From assembly GCA_026986305.1 (NCBI GenBank), contig JALSOU010000219.1, positions 1 to 6,267 of the forward strand: a DNA stretch of 6,267 nucleotides, written 5' to 3'. Shown in pieces: positions 1 to 5,753 of the stretch (its first letter is position 1; each line of letters starts with the position of its first letter). Source of the DNA: Thermoplasmata archaeon. GTDB lineage: Archaea > Thermoplasmatota > Thermoplasmata > WALJ01. The notes beneath the pieces were generated by a model. That model had not been told where the DNA came from and ran no database searches. It saw only the letters and a program-made list of their open reading frames with translations. Made by a program: the position numbers and the translations under genes.

Positions 1-923
1 CTGCGCTCATGGCCGCGCGAATAACCCGAAAAAAAGAGATACTCGTGCCGAAGGCTATGCTCTGGGAGAAGCGCTCCGTTTTGGAGAACTATGTCCACGG
101 ACCCGGACTGAAAATAAGGGAAATACCCTATGAGAAAGAGGGCGGAAAGATTGATGTGGGAGCGCTGAAAGAAAGCATAGGTGACGATACAGCCGCTGTT
201 TACATAGAAAACCCGAATTTCTTCGGCATATTTGAGGACAGGGTGGACGAGATAAAGGAGATTGCTGAAAACACCATGCTGATAGTGGGCGTAAACCCGA
301 TATCTCTTGGAGCGATAAGGCCTCCGGGCGATTACGGTGCAGACATAGTTATAGGTGAGGGGCAGGGAATGGGTATGGCCCCTAACTTCGGCGGCCCCCT
401 TCTTGGAATATTCGCAACCCGCAAAAAGTATGTGAGGCAGATGCCCGGCAGGGTTATAGGGCTCACGGAGGATGCTGATGGAAGAAGGGCCTTCACAATG
501 ACATTGCAGACAAGGGAGCAGCACATAAGGAGGGCTAGGGCTACGAGCAATATATGCTCAAACGAGGCTCTCTGCGCTCTCGCTTCCGCAATATACCTGT
601 CTCTTTTGGGAAGGAAAGGGCTGGAAAAGGTGGCCAAGATAAACATGAAAAGGGCTAAGGAGCTAGCTCACAGGGTAGAGAAGATAAAAGGCTTTGAAAT
701 CCCGTTCAAAGGGGAGTTTTTCAATGAATTCGTCGTTAGGTATCCTGTGGAGTTTGAGAAAATACATGAGTCCCTGCTCAGCTCAGGCATACATGGTGGA
801 TTATCGCTCAAAGAGCATTTTCCGGAGCTGAGAGAGAGCGCTCTCTACTGCATAACCGAAACGACGCCTGAGTGGGGAGTTGAAAAATTAATAGAAGTAT
901 TGAAGGGATTTCAAGCTCCCTGA
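1..923 (+). CDS. gcvPA: Glycine dehydrogenase (decarboxylating) subunit 1, 5'-truncated by window edge
   Basis: This is the C-terminal part of the alpha subunit of the P-protein of the glycine cleavage system. With GcvPB the enzyme decarboxylates glycine and passes the aminomethyl group to the lipoyl arm of GcvH, in the cytoplasm. The frame is open to the left edge (codons gcg-ctc precede the ATG at 9), so that ATG is internal, equivalent to the family's 'A-x-R-x-T-x-R' segment. About 306 residues are visible; the family is about 440-450, so roughly 140 N-terminal residues are missing. Recognisable family motifs are GEGQGMGMAPNFGGP (about 356-400), the MPGRVIG segment (about 441-461) and LQTREQHIRRA followed by TSNICSN (about 504-560). 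The PLP-binding lysine is known to lie in GcvPB, so its absence here is expected. The reading frame is intact to TGA at 921-923. No gcvPB follows; the next gene converges. The family assignment is secure. Confidence 0.95.
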   Translation, partial: ALMAARITRKKEILVPKAMLWEKRSVLENYVHGPGLKIREIPYEKEGGKIDVGALKESIGDDTAAVYIENPNFFGIFEDRVDEIKEIAENTMLIVGVNPISLGAIRPPGDYGADIVIGEGQGMGMAPNFGGPLLGIFATRKKYVRQMPGRVIGLTEDADGRRAFTMTLQTREQHIRRARATSNICSNEALCALASAIYLSLLGRKGLEKVAKINMKRAKELAHRVEKIKGFEIPFKGEFFNEFVVRYPVEFEKIHESLLSSGIHGGLSLKEHFPELRESALYCITETTPEWGVEKLIEVLKGFQAP

Positions 924-1660
924 ATAGTGACGCTCTCTATTATTATCGGCACTGTAGGAACATCGCTGAGCTGTGTCTGTCCCTGGGGATATTTCGCTGT
1001 TTCACTGTGTGTGGGTATGTTGGCCATGCTCTTCACAAGGTCCCATCCAGATATCACCTTTCCAAAGACGCAGTATCCCGGGTTGTTTGCGCTGTAATCC
1101 AGATTTGTGTTGTCTTTCAGGTTGAAGTAGAACTGGCTGGTGGCGCTGTTTGGATCGTTGGTTCTCGCCATGGCTATGGTCATTTCAAGATTGCTCAGCC
1201 CATTGCTTGCCTCATTCTTTATCGGCGGGTAAAGCGGCTCTTTGTATGTGAGAATACCATCAGAACCATAGTAGAATCCACCTCCCTGCGCCACGAAACC
1301 GGGAATAACCCTGTGAAACACTGTTCCATTGTAGAAACCAGCTTTTGCGTATTTTATGAAGTTGTTCACCGTTATAGGTGCTTTCTCCTTGTAAAGCTCT
1401 ATCTTTATTGTGCCATCTATGCTCCCATCCTTGCTTTTAACCTTCATTATAGCTATGGGGTTCCCCGAATGGTGAGAATAGCCTCCTTCTCCGGAGTTTC
1501 CATTTCCACCATTCCCGTAATCCACATTTCCTGAGGGACCAGAGCTCATGAAAAAAATGGCGGCGGCACCGGCCCCAGCTATGAGTATAATGGATACTAT
1601 GAACAATGCAGCACCCTTTCCAGAGGGTTTCCCATTTCTCATGTTCTCTTTTCCGGACAT
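911..1660 (-). CDS. Membrane-anchored cyclophilin-type peptidyl-prolyl cis-trans isomerase
   Basis: A 249-residue cyclophilin that isomerises peptidyl-proline bonds. Residues 1-16 are polar and basic, 17-38 form one hydrophobic segment (signal anchor), 41-68 are a Gly/Asn/Ser-rich linker, and 70-247 are the cyclophilin domain. The core motif FHRVIPGFVAQGG has Arg117 and Gln125 matching catalytic Arg55 and Gln63 of human CypA, and MARTNDPNSATSQFYF supplies Gln176. This second motif resembles bacterial PpiB more than eukaryotic CypA, suggesting an ancient bacterial origin (inference). The domain is predicted to face outside the cytoplasm. There is no lipobox cysteine. The ATG at 1660 is chosen because a TATA element is centred about 25 bases upstream, which fits a leaderless mRNA. 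A TTG at 1666 and an ATG at 1642 are alternatives; the latter would still keep the anchor. The 3' end overlaps gcvPA by 13 bases. Confidence 0.93.
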   Translation of the reverse strand: MSGKENMRNGKPSGKGAALFIVSIILIAGAGAAAIFFMSSGPSGNVDYGNGGNGNSGEGGYSHHSGNPIAIMKVKSKDGSIDGTIKIELYKEKAPITVNNFIKYAKAGFYNGTVFHRVIPGFVAQGGGFYYGSDGILTYKEPLYPPIKNEASNGLSNLEMTIAMARTNDPNSATSQFYFNLKDNTNLDYSANNPGYCVFGKVISGWDLVKSMANIPTHSETAKYPQGQTQLSDVPTVPIIIESVTIQGA

Positions 1661-1681
1661 GTTCAATCAAAGATGGGAGGG

Positions 1682-1690
1682 TATTTAATC
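1682..1690 (-). promoter_or_regulatory. TATA box for the cyclophilin gene, overlapping the FKBP stop codon
   Basis: The minus strand reads GATTAAATA here. The TTAAATA core (1682-1688) is centred near 1685, about 25 bases before the ATG at 1660, the usual archaeal TATA-to-start-site distance. Transcription would then begin at or within a base of the start codon, giving a leaderless mRNA. The element includes the TAA stop (1685-1687) of the upstream FKBP gene. The cyclophilin could therefore be transcribed alone or by read-through from FKBP. Confidence 0.6.
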
Positions 1691-2497
1691 CTCTCCCTTC
1701 TTTTCATCTTCCTTATTTTTTGAGGATTTTTTGCCCTTCCCTGATTTTTCTCCATTTTCCTCTGCTTTATTCTCTTTTCCTTCGGACTCCTCTTTTTCCT
1801 TATTTTCTTCCTCTTTGGCCTCTTCCTTCTTCTTTCCCCTGTATTCCTCAATGAAGACTATCTTTTCAGGCTCAAGGAAGTCCCTGAGGTCAGATATTAT
1901 CAGATACTTCATCTCATGCCATCTGTGGTCGTACTTGCATATATCCGGCAGTTTAAGCTCTATGACATCGCCTAACTTTATCTCAAATTCCTCGGATTTT
2001 CCATAATAAGCATCTATTATCCCTTTTACCTTGTCTTCAGGTTCCTCAGCCTTTTTGGTTATTTTGTACTTGTAGAGCAAGGTTTTTCCTGCAAGAGGGT
2101 GGTTGAAATCCACTCTCACCCTTGAAGCGCTCACAAATGTGATAACTCCTTTTTTACCGTCAATCTCCACTTCCTTACCTATATCTGGTGTTATGTTCAA
2201 CCTCATAATCTTCGTTAGAGGTATGAGCTGGACTAGGCTCGGGTCCCTCTTTCCAAAGGCATTCTCAGGGGGAATTTCAAGCTCATATTCCTTTCCTACC
2301 TCAGCCTTCATGAGGGCATCTTCCAGAGCTGGGAAAACATTCCCTCTTCCCAGAATTACTGCCTGAGGGCCATATGCTCTGGATGCCTCATATATGCCGT
2401 GCTCTCTCGCCAGCTCTTCTTTGGTGGTGTCGTAGAGCTTGTCGTCATCCTTTATCCAGACCTCGTATTCAATGTATATGATGTCGTCCTTTTCCAT
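1685..2497 (-). CDS. Long-form archaeal FKBP/SlyD-like peptidyl-prolyl isomerase with charged tail
   Basis: A 270-residue prolyl isomerase and chaperone, predicted cytoplasmic (no signal or membrane segment). It follows the archaeal FKBP26 plan. The split FKBP domain covers about residues 5-82 and 128-148, with VILGRGNVFPALEDAL at 47-62, AFGKRDP at 80-86 and the family hallmark VDFNHPLAGKTL at 129-140. An insert-in-flap domain covers about 83-128, and an additional C-terminal domain runs about 150-218. Residues 221-270 form a low-complexity tail in which about two thirds of residues are Lys, Glu or Asp, probably disordered. Such a tail is not part of the isomerase fold. The start is the ATG at 2497, preceded by GGTGAT. 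An ATG at 2509 (four residues longer) is possible. The open frame continues to 2626, but that extension lacks FKBP similarity and runs through the promoter region. It lies 24 bases upstream of the cyclophilin gene on the same strand. Confidence 0.93.
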   Translation of the reverse strand: MEKDDIIYIEYEVWIKDDDKLYDTTKEELAREHGIYEASRAYGPQAVILGRGNVFPALEDALMKAEVGKEYELEIPPENAFGKRDPSLVQLIPLTKIMRLNITPDIGKEVEIDGKKGVITFVSASRVRVDFNHPLAGKTLLYKYKITKKAEEPEDKVKGIIDAYYGKSEEFEIKLGDVIELKLPDICKYDHRWHEMKYLIISDLRDFLEPEKIVFIEEYRGKKKEEAKEEENKEKEESEGKENKAEENGEKSGKGKKSSKNKEDEKKGED

Positions 2498-2501
2498 CGC
2501 A

Positions 2502-2507
2502 ATCACC
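2502..2507 (-). promoter_or_regulatory. Shine-Dalgarno site deciding the FKBP start
   Basis: The minus strand reads GGTGAT, fully complementary to the archaeal 16S 3' end (AUCACC), four bases before the ATG at 2497. It overlaps the alternative ATG at 2509, which itself has no ribosome-binding site. This favours 2497 as the translation start. Confidence 0.6.
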
Positions 2508-2535
2508 ATGAATTGTGGTCGGATTATGGGATTGC

Positions 2536-2550
2536 TATTAAAGATTTCGG
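2536..2550 (-). promoter_or_regulatory. Proximal BRE/TATA promoter for FKBP
   Basis: The minus strand reads a BRE-like CCGAAAT followed by a TATA-like TTTAATA (core 2536-2542). The predicted start site is about 26 bases downstream, near 2513. That leaves a leader of about 16 bases containing the GGTGAT site before the ATG at 2497. A second, distal candidate lies at 2589-2602. Confidence 0.5.
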
Positions 2551-2588
2551 TGAAAACCGCATGAGAAAATGGAAACAAAATGTTATAA

Positions 2589-2602
2589 TAATATATTTCG
2601 AA
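2589..2602 (-). promoter_or_regulatory. Distal candidate BRE/TATA for FKBP
   Basis: On the minus strand the palindrome's half-site reads TTCGAAA and runs into ATATATTA, a plausible BRE plus TATA pair. Transcription from it would begin near 2566, giving a leader of about 69 bases before the FKBP ATG. It mirrors the + strand promoter on the other side of the palindrome. The surrounding sequence is AT-rich, so chance resemblance is a real possibility. Confidence 0.3.
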
Positions 2603-2610
2603 TTTCGAAA
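2596..2610. repeat. Perfect 15-base palindrome, candidate operator between divergent genes
   Basis: The sequence is TTTCGAA-T-TTCGAAA: two perfect 7-base inverted arms around one central base. It can also be read as a 7-base tandem repeat (TTTCGAA at 2596-2602 and 2603-2609). It lies in the gap between the divergent FKBP and ATPase genes, and its right arm serves as the BRE-like element immediately before the ATPase TATA box. A dimeric winged-helix protein bound here would be expected to compete with TBP/TFB. The neighbouring ATPase carries a winged-helix domain, so autoregulation is plausible (inference). Confidence 0.55.
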
Positions 2611-2620
2611 AGCTTAAATA
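2604..2620 (+). promoter_or_regulatory. BRE/TATA promoter of the STAND ATPase-methyltransferase operon
   Basis: The BRE-like CGAAAAG is followed by CTTAAATA (2613-2620). The TATA core is centred near 2617, so the predicted start site is near 2643, about four bases before the ATG at 2647. The mRNA would be essentially leaderless. No ribosome-binding site lies in that interval. Confidence 0.6.
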
Positions 2621-2646
2621 ATACAAAATAAGGATATATCTGACAC

Positions 2647-5172
2647 ATGCGCACCCTCACAGTTCAGGAAAAAATAATGCTGCACCTATCTCAATACACC
2701 TCTTACAGGGATAAGATAGCTGTGCCTTCGGCTATAACTCAGGAGGGGATTGCAGACGCTGTGGGTGTTAAAAGGCCACACATATCTGTTGACATAAAAA
2801 GAATGAAGGAAAAAGGACTTATCGCCGAGTTCAAAGCCCATGCCGGCGGGAGAAAGAAGAGAAAGGCCTATTATCTCACACAAGAAGGGCAGAGAAAGCT
2901 GAATGAGATAACTGAGAATCTGAGAAAAAGGAGGGTTAAATTATCTTTGGATGATATGAACAGGGAGCTGGACGGAGAGCAGGCTGCTGATTACCTCGTT
3001 AGATCCATGGGTCTGCCGTATGCCACAGCTGTGGAGATAGTGATGGAAGCCCAGACAATAACCGAAGAGCAGATAGATAAAAAGAAGGAGAGGAGAGAAA
3101 AGACCGTATATTCATCGCCTTTGCCTGAAGTCCCGGAAATAATAGGGAGAGAGGAGGAGCTGGAGAGAATAGAGCGCTGGTATAAGAGCAAGAGCGTTTG
3201 CCTTTCGGTGGTGGGCACCGCTGGAATAGGGAAGAGTGCTCTCGTGGCCTCCTTTGTTTCAAGGCTGAGAAGCCCTGTTTTCTGGCACAGCATACAGGAA
3301 TGGGAGAGTCTGAACTATCTTCTGATGGATTTGGCCGATTTTCTCACTAAAAATGGAAGACCTGTTTTGAAAGACTATCTCAGCTCTTCAAAGCTTGATT
3401 TAGGGAATATAGGGAGGATATTTCAGAACATAGATGAGAGGCAGATATGGGTTTTCGACGACTATCAAAAAGCTCCTGAATCCATGAGGAGTTTCTTCGA
3501 GATGCTTCTGCATGCCCTAAAAAGCACACCTGTGAGGGTGATAGTCATAAGCAGGTCCATACCTTCATTCTACTCCAGAGGAGATGTGTCCATAAAGAAG
3601 AGCGTTCATGAGCTGTTCATATACGGATTGTCGATGGAGGCTGCTAGAGAGCTTCTTGTCCGCAAAGGCTTATATGTCGGGGAGCCTGTGTTCAGGGAAA
3701 TCTACGATTTCACAGGTGGACATCCTCTAACTCTGGAGCTCATCGCGCTTTCAGGTCTTAAAAAAGCAGCTGCTAGGGCTTATCTGAGCGAGGAGTTTTA
3801 CAGAAATCTGAGCCAGAAGGAGAGAAGGATGCTTTCAGAGGTCTCTGTTCACAGAAAACCTGTACTTCCAGAGGCTTTTGTTAAGATAGAGAAGGATGTA
3901 GAGACCTTAAAATCCCTTATAAGAAAAGGCGTGGTTTACTATGACACTGAGGAGAGGTATTTCACACACGATATAGTCAAATCCCTGTTTAAGGAGAAAG
4001 GGAAGCAGAGAAGAGAGCACATGCTCGCATACAAATATTATGAAATAAAAGATAATATTGATGATAAGATAGAGGCTGTGTACCACATGCTTATGGCAGA
4101 GAGCTATGAAAAGGCTGAAAAGATGGCGCTGGAAATCGCGGACGAAGCCATAATAAAGGGGAGGGGAAACGAGCTGCTGAGCGCCCTCAATGCAAAGGAA
4201 TCGGACCTCCCAGGGATTATGCTGGTGAAAGGAAAGGCCATGCAGGCCACAGGGAGGTTGAAGGAAGCTGAGAGGATTGCAAAGCGTGTGATGAGGAGTT
4301 TCAAGGGAGAGGAAAAAATAAGGGCCATGTGCCTTCTTTCTCTGATATATATAACCGAAGGAAGGCTTGAAGAATCGATAAAAGTCCTTGAAAAAGCCAT
4401 AAAAAAGGCGGAAAAAGATGAGATGAAGGGAGAAATAAGGTACAACCTCGGGACCGCATACATAAGGATGGGAAAGTACAGAAAAGCTGAGAAAGAGCTG
4501 GCCGAAGCCATGGAAATATATGGAAAAATTGGGGATTACATAAAAAAAGAGAGGGTGAGGGCTCAGTACGCCTCTGTGCTCGCAGGGGACGGTAAAATAA
4601 AAGAGGCCATCAGTGTGCTTAAAAATGCCGCTGAGTTCTTTGAGGAGAGGAGAGATTACAGGGTTCTGGGTACGATTTACAACAACATGGGCATGTATCA
4701 GGCCAAGATGGAGATGAGGATAGAATCCATAGAGAGCTTTGAAAAGGCAGCTCTATACGGTGAGCTCACGGGCCATATGCAGCTTCTCGCCTATGCTCTT
4801 ATGAACAACGCCAACAATTACATGGTTCTTGGCGATGCCACTAAGGCCATGGAGAGCGCTGAAAAAGCCAGAAAAATAATGGAGAAAATGGGAGATATAA
4901 GGGGGATCGCGATACTCAAAACAGTGATAGCTGAGATACATGAAATCATGGGAGACGATGCGGAAAAATACTACGAAGATGCGGAAAAATCACTCATGGA
5001 TCTGGGTCTTAAAAAGCATCTTGGGGAAATGTACATGGAAAGGGGTGACCTGTCCAAAGACGATGAGAAAAAGATGATATTTTACAGGAAAGCAATGGAG
5101 ATATTCAAGGAAATAGGCTATGAAGGCGGAATAAAGAAGATAGCGGAGAAGAGCGATGGAAAGGTATCCTGA
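2647..5172 (+). CDS. STAND-type ATPase regulator: N-terminal winged helix, NTPase core, C-terminal TPR array
   Basis: An 841-residue protein read as a signal-transducing NTPase that acts on DNA. Residues 1-90 form a MarR-like winged helix: helices at about 31-40 and 42-55, and a basic wing at 65-77 containing AGGRKKRK. Residues 100-155 are a helical linker. The NTPase core starts with IGRE (166-169). Walker A is GTAGIGKS (190-197), Walker B is IWVFDD (267-272), a sensor-like ISR ends at Arg303, and GGHPL (357-361) is the motif typical of AP-ATPase/NB-ARC and MalT-like STAND proteins. A second winged helix covers about 387-445. From about 478 to 825 there are roughly eight TPR-like helical pairs; the clearest are 556-589, 594-627 and 672-705. 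The start is fixed by an in-frame TGA two codons upstream. STAND proteins are known to switch on nucleotide-dependent oligomerisation after ligand binding. The ligand and target genes are unknown. It overlaps the next gene by 17 bases. Confidence 0.88.
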   Translation: MRTLTVQEKIMLHLSQYTSYRDKIAVPSAITQEGIADAVGVKRPHISVDIKRMKEKGLIAEFKAHAGGRKKRKAYYLTQEGQRKLNEITENLRKRRVKLSLDDMNRELDGEQAADYLVRSMGLPYATAVEIVMEAQTITEEQIDKKKERREKTVYSSPLPEVPEIIGREEELERIERWYKSKSVCLSVVGTAGIGKSALVASFVSRLRSPVFWHSIQEWESLNYLLMDLADFLTKNGRPVLKDYLSSSKLDLGNIGRIFQNIDERQIWVFDDYQKAPESMRSFFEMLLHALKSTPVRVIVISRSIPSFYSRGDVSIKKSVHELFIYGLSMEAARELLVRKGLYVGEPVFREIYDFTGGHPLTLELIALSGLKKAAARAYLSEEFYRNLSQKERRMLSEVSVHRKPVLPEAFVKIEKDVETLKSLIRKGVVYYDTEERYFTHDIVKSLFKEKGKQRREHMLAYKYYEIKDNIDDKIEAVYHMLMAESYEKAEKMALEIADEAIIKGRGNELLSALNAKESDLPGIMLVKGKAMQATGRLKEAERIAKRVMRSFKGEEKIRAMCLLSLIYITEGRLEESIKVLEKAIKKAEKDEMKGEIRYNLGTAYIRMGKYRKAEKELAEAMEIYGKIGDYIKKERVRAQYASVLAGDGKIKEAISVLKNAAEFFEERRDYRVLGTIYNNMGMYQAKMEMRIESIESFEKAALYGELTGHMQLLAYALMNNANNYMVLGDATKAMESAEKARKIMEKMGDIRGIAILKTVIAEIHEIMGDDAEKYYEDAEKSLMDLGLKKHLGEMYMERGDLSKDDEKKMIFYRKAMEIFKEIGYEGGIKKIAEKSDGKVS
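5145..5148 (+). promoter_or_regulatory. Shine-Dalgarno site of the methyltransferase, inside the ATPase gene
   Basis: GGAG lies seven bases before the ATG at 5156, within the last codons of the ATPase. With the 17-base gene overlap this fits translation of the methyltransferase from a shared mRNA. Confidence 0.5.
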
Positions 5173-5719
5173 TATCAGGGAATGCGATGGTGTTTATCCG
5201 CCCAGAGAGGACTCATATCTTCTATACGATTCAATAGAGGTGAAAGGCAGGGAGCGCTTTCTTGAAATAGGCACTGGCACAGGACTCATATCGATAGGTG
5301 CCGCACTGCATGGTGCTGAGGTTTATGCCACGGATATAGATGAGAAAGCTCTGAAATGCGCGAAAAAGAACGCTGAGACGAACGGGGTGGAGGTGGAGCT
5401 TATAAGGGCTGATATGCTGAGAGGAATAAAAGGGGGTTTTGACATTGTAGCCTTCAATCCACCGTATTTACCAGATTCGGGTAAGGATTATGATCTTAAA
5501 CAGGCTTTGGAGAGCGGAAAAGATGGGACTGAACACATACTTACATACCTGAATGGGATAGAGCGCGTGCTAAAAGAGGGGGGCAAAGCATATTTCGTAG
5601 CGTCGTCCCATACAGGAAGAATTGCATCTATTTCCAGAAATGTCAGAAAAATAGCGGAAAAAAGCCTGTTTTTTGAGAAGCTGTATGTGCTTATGTTTTC
5701 GCATAAGAAAGATTTATAA
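5156..5719 (+). CDS. Mtq2/HemK-family protein-glutamine N5-methyltransferase (probable aRF1 methylase)
   Basis: A 187-residue class I SAM-dependent methyltransferase. The N-terminal segment VYPPREDSYLL (13-23) is characteristic of the archaeal/eukaryotic Mtq2 branch. The SAM-binding motif I is FLEIGTGTG (35-43), the acidic motif II residue is near Asp60 (ATDID), and NPPY (101-104) is the glutamine/adenine-type active site. SGKDGTEH (120-127) also matches the family. It lacks the N-terminal helical domain of bacterial PrmC, as expected for this short archaeal form. By family, it would methylate the glutamine of the GGQ motif of release factor aRF1, usually with a Trm112-type partner; no such partner gene is in the window. 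The exact substrate is inferred. Its start lies inside the ATPase gene in another frame (17-base overlap), implying one operon. The stop codon is part of a TATA box for the next gene. Confidence 0.9.
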   Translation: MERYPDIRECDGVYPPREDSYLLYDSIEVKGRERFLEIGTGTGLISIGAALHGAEVYATDIDEKALKCAKKNAETNGVEVELIRADMLRGIKGGFDIVAFNPPYLPDSGKDYDLKQALESGKDGTEHILTYLNGIERVLKEGGKAYFVASSHTGRIASISRNVRKIAEKSLFFEKLYVLMFSHKKDL

Positions 5720-5720
5720 G
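5711..5720 (+). promoter_or_regulatory. TATA box for the Roadblock gene, overlapping the methyltransferase stop codon
   Basis: The sequence is GATTTATAAG with an AGAAA BRE-like run before it. It is centred near 5716, predicting a start site near 5740-5742 and a leader of about 12 bases before the ATG at 5754. The TAA stop of the methyltransferase (5717-5719) lies inside the box, as at the FKBP/cyclophilin junction. Confidence 0.6.
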
Positions 5721-5739
5721 CATGAAGGCATAAGGGCAT

Positions 5740-5746
5740 GGTGAGG
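5740..5746 (+). promoter_or_regulatory. Shine-Dalgarno site of the Roadblock gene
   Basis: GGTGAGG sits seven bases before the ATG at 5754 and supports that start over the internal ATG at 5763. Confidence 0.55.
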
Positions 5747-5753
5747 CGCACAT

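Noticed and set aside
1007..1534. A 175-codon open frame on the + strand.
   Set aside because: It lies entirely antisense to the cyclophilin, whose catalytic motifs are intact; the translation is rich in Cys and Val without any recognisable domain and has no promoter or ribosome site.
1715..1800. T-rich runs on the + strand that look like an archaeal terminator.
   Set aside because: They are the reverse complement of Lys codons in the FKBP tail, so composition explains them; no + strand gene ends nearby.
2498..2626. N-terminal extension of the FKBP frame to 2626.
   Set aside because: The extra 43 residues have no FKBP counterpart and overlap the AT-rich promoter region; the GGTGAT site and the domain start both point to 2497.
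4104..4511. A 135-codon open frame on the - strand inside the ATPase gene.
   Set aside because: The Ser/Phe/Ala-rich translation is what Lys/Glu/Ala-rich TPR codons give when read in reverse; the sense gene is clearly real.
4957..4990. A 13-base direct repeat (GATGCGGAAAAAT at 4957-4969 and 4978-4990).
   Set aside because: It is in frame and encodes two similar DAEK stretches of a TPR-like helix; helical coding repetition explains it without invoking a regulatory or mobile repeat.
2647..5719. STAND ATPase plus methyltransferase considered as an anti-phage (Avs-like or modification) system.
   Set aside because: The ATPase carries a winged helix rather than a nuclease, protease or other effector; the methyltransferase is of the protein-glutamine Mtq2 type, not a DNA methylase with a recognition domain; no restriction or mobile genes are nearby.
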